5,892 nucleotides of DNA from assembly GCA_017940955.1 (NCBI GenBank), contig JAGAXP010000319.1, positions 1 through 5,892 on the forward strand, in the 5' to 3' direction. Each line of letters begins with the position of its first letter. The first letter of the stretch is position 1. Position numbers and translations under genes: made by a program. This document shows positions 1-4,648 of the stretch, piece after piece. The notes below the pieces were generated by a model. It did not search any database and had not been told where the DNA came from. It was given only the letters and a program-made list of their open reading frames with translations. The stretch is from Oribacterium sp. GTDB lineage: Bacteria > Bacillota_A > Clostridia > Lachnospirales > Lachnospiraceae.

Positions 1-26
1 CTTTAGAAATAAGGCTACAACAATCT

Positions 27-73
27 GCGGTATCACCGCTGATATCGTGCGGTCGGTATTTATACCGCACGAT
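27..73. repeat. Clustered small inverted repeats left of the transposase remnant
   Basis: Two hairpins sit side by side. The first is GCGGT-ATC-ACCGC at 27-39. The second has 10-bp perfect arms, ATCGTGCGGT at 44-53 and ACCGCACGAT at 64-73, around a 10-nt loop, and an alternative pairing CGGTAT-TT-ATACCG inside it. The segment TGATATC occurs at 39-46 and again at 81-87. No reading frame through this stretch looks like protein. The structures may be a terminator or repeat belonging to the material that disrupted the transposase gene. Function unknown. Confidence 0.4.
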
Positions 74-83
74 CGGGGAGTGA

Positions 84-368
84 TATCTGCCTAAAATAAT
101 CAGCAGTTACCGCCTCCCACAATCTGCCGTCGGACATACAGAGTACGTGGATAGCGTTGACAGAATTGAGGTAGAGCGAAAATTTGCATTATCAAAACAT
201 AGTCATGGTCTTGGATTAATCATGACCAAGCTTGAAGAAACAAGTCGAAGCTCTATAGCCCTGTCGATCATATCCATGAACTTAGATTGCCTCCTGAGGC
301 TTTCTTTGTTCCAAAAATTGATTTTGATATTTTCAAGGTTCAAGTATTTTTATGAGGTAGCCGTCTGA
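84..368 (+). pseudogene. 3' remnant of an IS5/IS1182-like DDE transposase
   Basis: The frame is open from after a stop at 81-83 to the TGA at 366-368. From about position 141 it reads EYVDSVDRIEVERKFALSK, then GLGLIMTKLEETSRSSIALS and a final hydrophobic, Phe/Leu-rich tail. This is the C-terminal end of IS5/IS1182-type transposases: the Glu in the VERKF block corresponds to the last acidic residue of the DDE triad, and the following Thr/Ser-rich block with IALSIISMNLD is the conserved closing helix. The two catalytic Asp residues and all of the N-terminus are missing from the window, and the frame is closed upstream at 81, so the fragment cannot encode an active enzyme unless joined by frameshift to sequence to the left. 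It is the only protein-like stretch on the plus strand. The first 55 bases of the frame (84-140) show no clear homology. Family assignment is from motif recognition. Confidence 0.72.
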
Positions 369-381
369 AAAAATCAGGCGG
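361..381. repeat. Hairpin at the end of the transposase remnant
   Basis: CCGTCTGA (361-368) pairs with TCAGGCGG (374-381) with one G-T wobble and an AAAAA loop. The transposase TGA stop lies inside the left arm. There is no strong T-tract on either side, so it is a weak terminator. It could equally be a trace of the insertion sequence's terminal repeat. It also sits 20 bp past the end of the DUF805 gene on the other strand. Confidence 0.35.
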
Positions 382-400
382 TTACTGAGCATACACTAAT

Positions 401-766
401 TTATAAATGACCTTTCGGGCTAGGTCCCCACCTATTCTCCCCCGGTTGGGAGTCTTTAAGAAACCAAAGCATCATGAATATCTGACCTATGACAGGAATA
501 ATACAAGGAAGTAGGAGCCACGCGCTCTTTCCTGTGTCATGCATTCTGCGGAAAAGTAGCGCCAGACCCGGAATAAATAAAACCACATTAAAAACGTAGA
601 TTCCCCAGACGAAGGCTTTTATTCCCGTTGCATGACTGAGACCGCTAAGACTAAAGTTCACGATACACTCAAAAAGATAGTACCACCAGAATTCGCTTCT
701 TCTTGCTCTTCCGTTGAAATCTTTATAATTTGAGAGAACTGACCTGATTGCTTCTGTAAAAGACAT
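401..766 (-). CDS. DUF805 family small integral membrane protein
   Basis: 121 residues, a complete member of the DUF805 (YhaH-like) family. The hallmarks are all present: the N-terminal FNGRARRSEFWWYYLF segment around residues 18-33, the RRMHDTGKSAWLLLP turn at about 73-87, and the terminal DSQPGENRWGPSP block at about 105-117. Hydrophobic spans at roughly 27-48, 50-72 and 81-102 predict three or four membrane helices with a cytoplasmic tail. The family's biochemical function is not established. The start is well supported: AGGAG lies 7 nt upstream of the ATG. The gene begins 32 bp after the stop of the double-glycine peptide gene with no terminator between, so the two are probably cotranscribed. 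A role in immunity, export or membrane anchoring for the peptide is possible but is inference from position only. Family call is firm; function unknown. Confidence 0.9.
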   Translation of the reverse strand: MSFTEAIRSVLSNYKDFNGRARRSEFWWYYLFECIVNFSLSGLSHATGIKAFVWGIYVFNVVLFIPGLALLFRRMHDTGKSAWLLLPCIIPVIGQIFMMLWFLKDSQPGENRWGPSPKGHL

Positions 767-798
767 TTCTTATCTCCTAGTTGTTTCCTCTTCCAACA

Positions 799-1056
799 TT
801 AAAGTGCTATTTCTGGATACCAATGATCGTACGTGGTTCCGTTTACTTCGTATCTGATAAGATATTGCCATCCACCGGGAGTACTTTTTCTGTCGGTAAC
901 ATGTCCTGTAACTACTGTTACGACACCTTCATCATTTGCGAATTTGATGTTTACTTGGTCGCCTATCTCATACTTTGGACCGGATATGTCACTATTTCCA
1001 CCTGTTACAGCTGCCATCATCTCATCACTAAGTTCAAGGTTCTTGCTATCTGACAT
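799..1056 (-). CDS. Double-glycine leader peptide with SH3-like C-terminal cargo (bacteriocin-type signal)
   Basis: 85 residues from the preferred ATG at 1056. A longer frame starts at 1074, but its ATG is followed directly by the AAGGAGGAAACC ribosome site serving the inner ATG (about 8 nt spacing), so the six extra residues are not expected. Residues 1-20 form a double-glycine leader ending ELSDEMMAAVTGG, the type cut by C39-peptidase ABC exporters. Cleavage after Gly20 would release about 65 residues. That cargo has KYEIGDQVNIKF, then GHVTDRK, a GGWQYLIRYEV strand and a WYPEIAL end, a pattern of alternating strands resembling a KOW/SH3-like small barrel. It has no cysteines, so neither lanthipeptide nor sactipeptide chemistry is suggested. 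Such GG-leader proteins with folded cargos recur in Lachnospiraceae; their role is not known. No transporter or modifying enzyme lies in the window. The gene precedes DUF805 in a likely operon. Confidence 0.8.
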   Translation of the reverse strand: MSDSKNLELSDEMMAAVTGGNSDISGPKYEIGDQVNIKFANDEGVVTVVTGHVTDRKSTPGGWQYLIRYEVNGTTYDHWYPEIAL

Positions 1057-1142
1057 TTTGGTTTCCTCCTTCATAGAACTCGTTTTTTTATCGCTCTTAA
1101 GAATCTTCCGTTGATTCTCTTACTCCGCTTGTTGATGATTTG

Positions 1143-1211
1143 ACTTTACTATGGCAAGACAACGTTTACAATGATTTCTGCTTATTCGGTTGGTTTTAAT
1201 GTCTATTCGGT
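1143..1211 (-). promoter_or_regulatory. Candidate promoter and direct-repeat operator for the peptide/DUF805 unit
   Basis: Upstream of the leader-peptide gene the minus strand has TTGTAA (1171-1166), a 17-bp spacer and TAAAGT (1148-1143), each matching 4 of 6 consensus bases. Upstream of this lie two exact copies of ACCGAATA (plus-strand TATTCGGT at 1183-1190 and 1204-1211), 21 bp start to start, i.e. two helical turns apart. Two short direct repeats at that spacing just upstream of a weak promoter are the layout of LytTR-type response-regulator sites that control many double-glycine peptide genes. The repeat sequence itself is only loosely like published LytTR sites, and no regulator gene is in the window. 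The 5' leader from the promoter to the start codon would be about 80 nt. Confidence 0.35.
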
Positions 1212-1218
1212 CACATTA

Positions 1219-1326
1219 TTATTCCTCATCTATATCCTTTACAGATTCCTCTAATTCCAGAAATTTATCAAAGTCGCTCACAAACAATCTGTCCTGTATG
1301 ACCCTGTATTTTTCAAACTCTATTTT
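1219..1326 (-). pseudogene. C-terminal remnant of a RhuM-family protein
   Basis: A minus-strand frame ending at the TAA at 1221-1219 encodes KIEFEKYRVIQDRLFVSDF followed by DKFLELEESVKDIDEE. The EFEKYR-IQDRL-SDFDK pattern matches the closing helix of RhuM (virulence protein family), whose genes often sit inside type I restriction loci. Only about 35 residues remain. The frame upstream is open for about 15 more codons of non-matching, Phe-rich sequence and then closes, with no start codon or ribosome site. A full RhuM is roughly ten times longer. The fragment therefore looks like the stub left by a deletion or recombination. Assignment is by motif memory. Confidence 0.55.
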
Positions 1327-1416
1327 AAGTAAAAAAGAAGAAAAGCCGACTTTTATATGAAATATCAGAAATTATATTCCTGTAATATGCTTTATAAATG
1401 AGCTTTGGCATTTTAA

Positions 1417-1476
1417 TCACTCATTTTGCTCTTGTATGCTGAAAGGAAACTGAAATTCTTTTAACACATGAAAAAG
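1417..1476 (-). pseudogene. Possible scrap of a type I restriction specificity subunit (HsdS-like)
   Basis: A short minus-strand frame (GTG at 1467-1465, TGA at 1419-1417) reads VLKEFQFPFSIQEQNE. This resembles the PLPSLEEQ-type segment of HsdS target-recognition domains. It is only about 16 residues, has no ribosome site, and its upstream extension stops within the terminator. It is reported because it neighbours the RhuM stub, and rhuM genes commonly occur in hsd loci. The match is too short to stand alone. Confidence 0.2.
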
Positions 1477-1517
1477 ACCTTTTTAAAGGGTTTTCATAAT
1501 ATACCCTCAAAAAGGTC
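1471..1517 (-). terminator. Intrinsic terminator of the hicAB operon
   Basis: On the minus strand GACCTTTTT pairs with AAAAAGGTC (plus coordinates 1509-1517 and 1476-1484) with an inner AGGGT/ACCCT stem (1487-1491 with 1503-1507). The structure is followed at once by TTTTT (1475-1471). It lies about 45 bp after the hicB stop, as expected for the end of the transcript. Confidence 0.8.
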
Positions 1518-1562
1518 CCGATAACTATTTCATTTCAGCCAAATCTAATCGACCCAAAACTA

Positions 1563-1934
1563 TTACCGCGTCACAGCCCGTCCTAATTCGTATACAACGT
1601 ATTGATTCAGGCTGACACCTTCCTCAGATGCTCTGCGGGAGAGTTGTCGATGCAGACTCTTCGGCATACGAAGGCGTAGCTGTCCCGAATATTCTTCCTG
1701 AGGTTCTTTGATATCAATACCATCCTCGAATGCTGCTATCAACCACTCTCTCTTTGCATCTTCAGACATGGTCTTAGCTTCATCCAAAGACTCTACGCAT
1801 GTAACACAACCAGGTAGATCAGGAAAATACAAAGTATATCCTCCTTCTTCTTCGTCCGGAACAATCACCATTCTGTATGGCAGTTTCATATAATCTTCAA
1901 TTGTTTTCTTTGGCTTTTTTATATTTGTTTTCAT
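1563..1934 (-). CDS. hicB: HicB family antitoxin with ribbon-helix-helix DNA-binding domain
   Basis: 123 residues from the ATG at 1934. Residues 18-77 are the degraded-RNase-H-like HicB fold, with YRMVIVPDEEEGGYTLYFPD leading into the family signature FPDLPGC at 37-43, then the SLDEAKTMSEDAKREWL helix. Residues 84-122 are a ribbon-helix-helix domain: strand GQLRLRMP, helix SLHRQLSRRASEEG, then VSLNQYVVYELGRAV, used to bind the operator. The N-terminal part would block the HicA active site. The start is a choice. An ATG at 1940 overlaps the hicA stop as ATGA, but the GGAGGA at 1946-1941 abuts it. The ATG at 1934 has 6-nt spacing and is preferred; the protein differs by two residues. hicB follows hicA directly, so translation is likely coupled. 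The product should repress its own operon through the palindrome upstream of hicA. Confidence 0.93.
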   Translation of the reverse strand: MKTNIKKPKKTIEDYMKLPYRMVIVPDEEEGGYTLYFPDLPGCVTCVESLDEAKTMSEDAKREWLIAAFEDGIDIKEPQEEYSGQLRLRMPKSLHRQLSRRASEEGVSLNQYVVYELGRAVTR

Positions 1935-1936
1935 AT

Positions 1937-2200
1937 TCATTCCTCCGGAGTTTCTTCCTGATTAAGTGTCTCCCTCGTGACAACACTTTTCACAAGCTCA
2001 ATATATACCTTTTTAATCGGGCTGTGTCTGGGAATCGTCACCGGATTGCATCCTTTCTTTCGGAATGTAACATGACTGGATCCTCCGCTTGTTTCGTTGG
2101 AATTATATCCATATGCTTTCAGTATTTTCGAAAGTTCATCATAACGAATTGACGAGTCAAGGCGGTACAATCTCTCAATCAGCTTTTCCCATTTTGCCAT
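1937..2200 (-). CDS. hicA: HicA family toxin, mRNA interferase
   Basis: 87 residues from the ATG at 2200. HicA toxins are small double-stranded-RBD-fold ribonucleases that cut mRNA and tmRNA and are neutralised by HicB. Visible signs are RYDELSKILKAYGY (residues 19-32), then the SGGSSHVTFRKKG block with catalytic His43, then VTIPRHSPIKKVYIELVKSVV. An upstream-extended start exists only as TTG at 2215 inside the ribosome site; AGGTG lies 5 nt before the ATG at 2200, which is chosen. The C-terminal tail (residues 76-87, Glu-rich) extends a little beyond the usual length. Toxin first, antitoxin second is the standard hicAB order, and the 3' end abuts hicB. Transcription most likely starts near 2226, giving a leader of about 26 nt. 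No disabling change is visible, so the toxin is probably functional. Confidence 0.92.
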   Translation of the reverse strand: MAKWEKLIERLYRLDSSIRYDELSKILKAYGYNSNETSGGSSHVTFRKKGCNPVTIPRHSPIKKVYIELVKSVVTRETLNQEETPEE

Positions 2201-2232
2201 ATATACACCTACCAAATTTAATATCTATAAAC

Positions 2233-2268
2233 ATTATAATTGACACCGTATACGGTGTCAATTATAAG
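2233..2268. promoter_or_regulatory. hicAB promoter embedded in a perfect 34-bp palindromic operator
   Basis: Positions 2234-2267 form a perfect 34-bp palindrome: arms TTATAATTGACACCGTA and its exact complement, meeting without a gap between 2250 and 2251. On the minus strand it contains TTGACA (2261-2256), a 17-bp spacer and TATAAT (2238-2233), a full consensus housekeeping-sigma promoter 33 bp ahead of the hicA start. By symmetry the plus strand carries TTGACA (2240-2245), 17 bp and TATAAG (2263-2268). A dimeric or tetrameric ribbon-helix-helix HicB binding the centre would cover the spacer and -35 boxes of both directions. The autorepression role is inferred from known hicAB operons. Confidence 0.88.
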
Positions 2269-2291
2269 CTCGATTAAGTCTGTGACGTTTC

Positions 2292-2299
2292 TATACGGT
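2292..2299 (+). promoter_or_regulatory. Possible secondary half-operator
   Basis: TATACGGT recurs here, identical to the core of the palindrome's right half (2249-2256), 43 bp away, and is followed by CATTA where the palindrome has GTCAATTA. It may be an auxiliary HicB half-site or a decayed operator copy; it could also be chance. Confidence 0.25.
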
Positions 2300-2309
2300 C
2301 ATTAATCTA

Positions 2310-2543
2310 TCATCTTTCCTGATCTTGCACTTCTTTATTAAAATTAGTTATCAGTTTCTTTAGCTGAAAATTCATGTCAACGCCTGCCCTATCGCATGAT
2401 GCAGAGAATTCTTCCATCAGATCTCTTTTGATCTTAATATTTCTGTATTCACTTTCACTTTTATTTCTATCATCGTTTCTTTTGAGTAGTTCCCATGTAA
2501 CAACAGAGGCAGTTGTCGTGACTATTGTTCTAAATATATCCAT
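2310..2543 (-). CDS. Small protein with ribbon-helix-helix-like C-terminus, function unknown
   Basis: 77 residues from the ATG at 2543; an ATG at 2552 would leave no space after GAGG (2556-2553), while 2543 has 9-nt spacing. Residues 2-20 (DIFRTIVTTTASVVTWELL) form a hydrophobic or amphipathic helix that could touch the membrane. A charged linker follows to residue 33. Residues 35-72 read NIKIK, then RDLMEEFSASCDRAGVD and MNFQLKKLITNFNKEV, i.e. strand, helix, turn, helix, resembling the ribbon-helix-helix fold of antitoxins and small repressors. No family name is recognised. It begins 26 bp after the stop of the 204-residue gene, so the two form a likely operon. It ends about 40 bp before the hicA palindrome with no clear terminator between, so read-through into hicAB is possible. 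Whether it binds DNA or acts at the membrane cannot be told from sequence. Confidence 0.7.
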   Translation of the reverse strand: MDIFRTIVTTTASVVTWELLKRNDDRNKSESEYRNIKIKRDLMEEFSASCDRAGVDMNFQLKKLITNFNKEVQDQER

Positions 2544-2569
2544 GATATTCATCCTCGTTTCTTGTATTG

Positions 2570-3184
2570 TTAGCAGATTGATAATTTGAAGAGATTGGAA
2601 TCTCCTTTTTCAAGTAACATGAAAAGTTGCTCTACTCTTCTATGCTGTCTCTTTCTATGAGCCTTTGCTTCATGACGGGCATACTTCTTGCTTGAGAACC
2701 TGAAATTCTTCTCGCCACGTTCCATTGCAGCCTTATACCTGTCATGCTCATAAATGTAGTTGAGATACCCGCTGATCATATGGCGAGATTGTGCATCAAC
2801 TTGCCTGTGATAAGGTTCGTTCTCCGGATAATCAAAATCCACAGGCGCTGAAACGGTATTTCTATGGTAAAGCACTATATCCTCAAATCTTTTTGAATAT
2901 ACAAGTTTCCAGCAGCCAATCTCTGTTTTTACATACAAAACACCATCTATGAACTTGAAATCCATCTTTTTATTTTTTCTGTAGTACTCGATGGTGTTTT
3001 GCTCCGTTCTGTAATGGTAGGACATTGAATTACAACATTTACAGATGCGGTATCCTCTAATCTGAGCATCTTCTTTGGCTAAGGACATCCGGTTCTTAGG
3101 GGACATCATTTTTACGTAGTGACAATTTGGCTTGTGGTAAATCCTGCTGTCAGCATCCATGCTTAATACTCTTTCGGTTTTCAT
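2570..3184 (-). CDS. Hypothetical protein with N-terminal Ada-like Cys/His zinc module
   Basis: 204 residues. The first 52 carry a metal-site pattern: YHKPNCHYVKMM (His17, Cys21, His22), MSPKNR (28-33), then GYRICKCCNSM (Cys48, Cys50, Cys51). This is the layout of the small zinc modules related to the Ada methyl-acceptor metal domain that are also appended to some nucleases. The middle (about 74-110) has FKFIDGVLYVKTEIG-C-WKLVYSKRF, a likely small beta domain. The C-terminal third is very basic, with ARHEAKAHRKRQHRR around 169-183, suggesting nucleic-acid contact. No catalytic motif is seen. AAAGGA about 6 nt before the ATG supports the start. It lies downstream of the 3349-3396 terminator, so it should have its own promoter, and is followed by the ribbon-helix-helix-like gene. 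Function unknown; a regulator or nucleic-acid-binding accessory protein is the most I can infer. Confidence 0.75.
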   Translation of the reverse strand: MKTERVLSMDADSRIYHKPNCHYVKMMSPKNRMSLAKEDAQIRGYRICKCCNSMSYHYRTEQNTIEYYRKNKKMDFKFIDGVLYVKTEIGCWKLVYSKRFEDIVLYHRNTVSAPVDFDYPENEPYHRQVDAQSRHMISGYLNYIYEHDRYKAAMERGEKNFRFSSKKYARHEAKAHRKRQHRRVEQLFMLLEKGDSNLFKLSIC

Positions 3185-3348
3185 AGGAATCCTTTCCTGC
3201 CAGTTGGCAAATTGTGTAAACGACGCTGAGTAATGTGTGATTACTCTTTCAATGATTAAAGTCTACATCATGGCAGGTTGAAAAAATTGTACATAAATAT
3301 AGAACGTAAGTTTACGGTATTAGAAAAAACCAATCTATCACTGGAACT
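3185..3348 (-). promoter_or_regulatory. Upstream region of the zinc-module gene with three short inverted repeats
   Basis: The gap holds TGCCA-GT-TGGCA (3198-3209) just before the ribosome site, GAGTAAT-GTGTG-ATTACTC (3228-3246), and CGTAA-GT-TTACG (3305-3316). Each could be an operator for a dimeric repressor. A TACAAT box occurs on the minus strand near 3286-3291 (plus-strand ATTGTA) but without a convincing -35. No coding potential is seen. Confidence 0.3.
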
Positions 3349-3396
3349 AAAAATCCTTCACCTAAACCAGAATTCTGTTTTAGGTGAAGGATTTTT
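3349..3396. terminator. Near-perfect 48-nt hairpin, bidirectional terminator
   Basis: Arms AAAAATCCTTCACCTAAA (3349-3366) and its exact complement (3379-3396) are joined by a second stem CAGAA/TTCTG. A single C/T mismatch (3367 against 3378) separates them, so 23 of 24 positions pair. Both strands leave the stem with a run of T. On the minus strand it closes the SGNH hydrolase transcript, about 140 bp after its stop. Confidence 0.75.
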
Positions 3397-3534
3397 GGGC
3401 TTTTCAGGCACAAAAACGCGCCAAAATGGTTAAAAATAGTACTTAGGTGCAGATGAAGGGACACAGAGTTTGCACCGGTTCTAAAGTAAAGGACTTCTTT
3501 AAAACAATTTTCAAGTAGACCTATTACGGAGCCT
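3397..3534. other. Gene-free segment after the SGNH hydrolase
   Basis: No frame here is convincing. There is a loose inverted repeat GGTGCA (3446-3451) and TGCACC (3471-3476) around 19 nt, next to a GATGAAGGG stretch. It may be a decayed mobile-element end, but I see no terminal repeat or duplication that proves it. Confidence 0.25.
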
Positions 3535-4173
3535 TTAACAATTGTTAGAAATGATAGTCTTATATAGTGCTTCAGCTAATGCCTCATGCCCCTCCGGAGC
3601 CAAATGTAAAGAATCTTTCCTTGAGGGTTCTGCGTAGTCTGAAGCTTTCAGGAAAATACAATCCTTATCTTCGGCTATTTTTTTGTAATACTCAGGGAAA
3701 CTGCGGGAACTTTCTATTGCATCTTCATCGTACTTTTCGCTGAATGGAGATGATTTTATTCCTTCACCTATTTCCGGTGGAGATACCAAAATGATCTTCG
3801 GGATAAAACCCTGTTTATCAGCGGTAAATTCCTTGATGACATCAACAAGCTTTCCGGCACCCTCTGCTATCTCTTTAGCTGAAACATTGAAACAATTTTT
3901 AAGATCATTAGTCCCAAGCATAAGTATCACTATGTCTATCGGCTTATGTGTATTAAGGCAGGGCCTCAGATATGGGAGTCCATTTTTCCAAGGCTCTGTT
4001 GGATCATCGAAAGCAGTTGTTCTTCCGTTACAGCCCTCTTCTATCACCTTGTAATCTTGTCCCAGTAATTGCTGTAATCGCCCTGTCCATCGGATATCGG
4101 AAGGATATCTTAGCCCACTGCGAGAGTCAAATCCATAGGTATTTGAATCTCCGTAGCATAATACTGTCTTCAT
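3535..4173 (-). CDS. SGNH/GDSL hydrolase, arylesterase/acyltransferase (MsAcT-like) group
   Basis: 212 residues, full length. Serine hydrolase cleaving ester bonds; the natural substrate is unknown. Conserved blocks in order: block I YGDSNTYG with nucleophile Ser10; DIRWTGRLQQLLG at 26-38; block II around EEGCNGRTT (45-53) followed by DDPTEPWKNGLPYL; block III MLGTND (85-90) with oxyanion Asn89; and block V DSLH (187-190) supplying Asp187 and His190. RWTG, EEG-RTT, DDPT and the HKPIDIVILMLGTND run are the pattern of the Mycobacterium smegmatis acyltransferase/arylesterase and related cytoplasmic enzymes. No signal peptide is seen, so it should act in the cytoplasm. GGAGG lies 7 nt before the ATG. 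A 94-bp gap separates it from the small membrane protein upstream; it is followed by the 3349-3396 terminator. Confidence 0.93.
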   Translation of the reverse strand: MKTVLCYGDSNTYGFDSRSGLRYPSDIRWTGRLQQLLGQDYKVIEEGCNGRTTAFDDPTEPWKNGLPYLRPCLNTHKPIDIVILMLGTNDLKNCFNVSAKEIAEGAGKLVDVIKEFTADKQGFIPKIILVSPPEIGEGIKSSPFSEKYDEDAIESSRSFPEYYKKIAEDKDCIFLKASDYAEPSRKDSLHLAPEGHEALAEALYKTIISNNC

Positions 4174-4220
4174 TCTAAAGCCTCCATTAGTCTGTAATAA
4201 TTAGCCACCGCCCACGACCT

Positions 4221-4251
4221 TTGACAATCTAATTAATTGTAGAATTCTACA
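4221..4251 (-). promoter_or_regulatory. Candidate control region of the SGNH hydrolase
   Basis: A perfect 14-bp palindrome TGTAGAATTCTACA lies at 4238-4251. On the minus strand TTGTCA (4227-4222) could be a -35, but nothing better than TAATTA follows at 18 bp. The palindrome would sit just upstream of such a promoter. Weak evidence; the gene may instead be read from upstream. Confidence 0.25.
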
Positions 4252-4267
4252 TATTTTGGGATTTTGA

Positions 4268-4600
4268 TTATTCTCCGGCGCTGAGCACATAGCTTGGGTT
4301 TTTCGTTGAATACTTGATTCGAATTTTATTTCCCTGCTGAAGTGTATGCGGCTGGGGACCAAGCTTTGCTTCAATCGTTTCACCCTTTTGATTCTGATAC
4401 TTGACGTAATAGGTATAGGTGTATTCTTTTTCTTTGTAGTTATCACTCTCCTTATCTTCGTTGATACTGGAGTGTTCTTCTACACGCGATACAACCGCGT
4501 CGGTTTCAATTCCATTCTTGCTTATATCCTCATCGCGTTTCATGGATACAATTGCCCATATAATAAATCCAAAAACTATAATTCCTACAAGAAAAGCCAT
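4268..4600 (-). CDS. Small single-span membrane protein, DUF3592-like
   Basis: 110 residues. Residues 3-20 (FLVGIIVFGFIIWAIVSM) are one membrane helix at the N-terminus, followed by KRDED, which by charge places the rest inside by the positive-inside rule, though an anchored outside domain cannot be excluded. The remainder is a small beta-rich domain: GIETDAVVSRVEEHS, an acidic insert NEDKESDNYKEKE, then YTYTYYVKYQNQKGETIEAK and a closing GNKIRIKYSTKNPSYVLSAG. The last motif, with a Y-x-x-x-NP turn, is typical of DUF3592-type proteins, whose function is unknown. The start has AGGAGG at 7 nt. It begins 71 bp after the phosphoesterase stop, across an (AT)9 run. A promoter in that gap is not clear. 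Confidence 0.7.
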   Translation of the reverse strand: MAFLVGIIVFGFIIWAIVSMKRDEDISKNGIETDAVVSRVEEHSSINEDKESDNYKEKEYTYTYYVKYQNQKGETIEAKLGPQPHTLQQGNKIRIKYSTKNPSYVLSAGE

Positions 4601-4648
4601 TTCTAATCCTCCTATAAGCTGGTTTTTATACTTTCAAATGCAACTCGC

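Noticed and set aside
781..1114. Plus-strand frames of about 90 codons
   Set aside because: They are shadows of the leader-peptide gene on the other strand, with no ribosome sites.
401..1410. Similarity of TTTATAAATGA-x-CTTT at 400-415 and 1390-1405 as a duplicated DUF805 gene end
   Set aside because: The 1390 copy has an in-frame stop two codons upstream of the matching residues, so only a few codons agree; chance is sufficient.
3397..3534. Insertion-sequence end after the 48-nt hairpin
   Set aside because: No terminal inverted repeats, target duplication or transposase fragment could be identified.
3791..4178. Plus-strand frames over the SGNH hydrolase
   Set aside because: The opposite strand carries a complete hydrolase with all catalytic blocks.
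4201..4446. 81-codon minus-strand frame overlapping the small membrane protein
   Set aside because: It is Lys/Ser-rich out-of-frame translation within a gene that has a good start and ribosome site.
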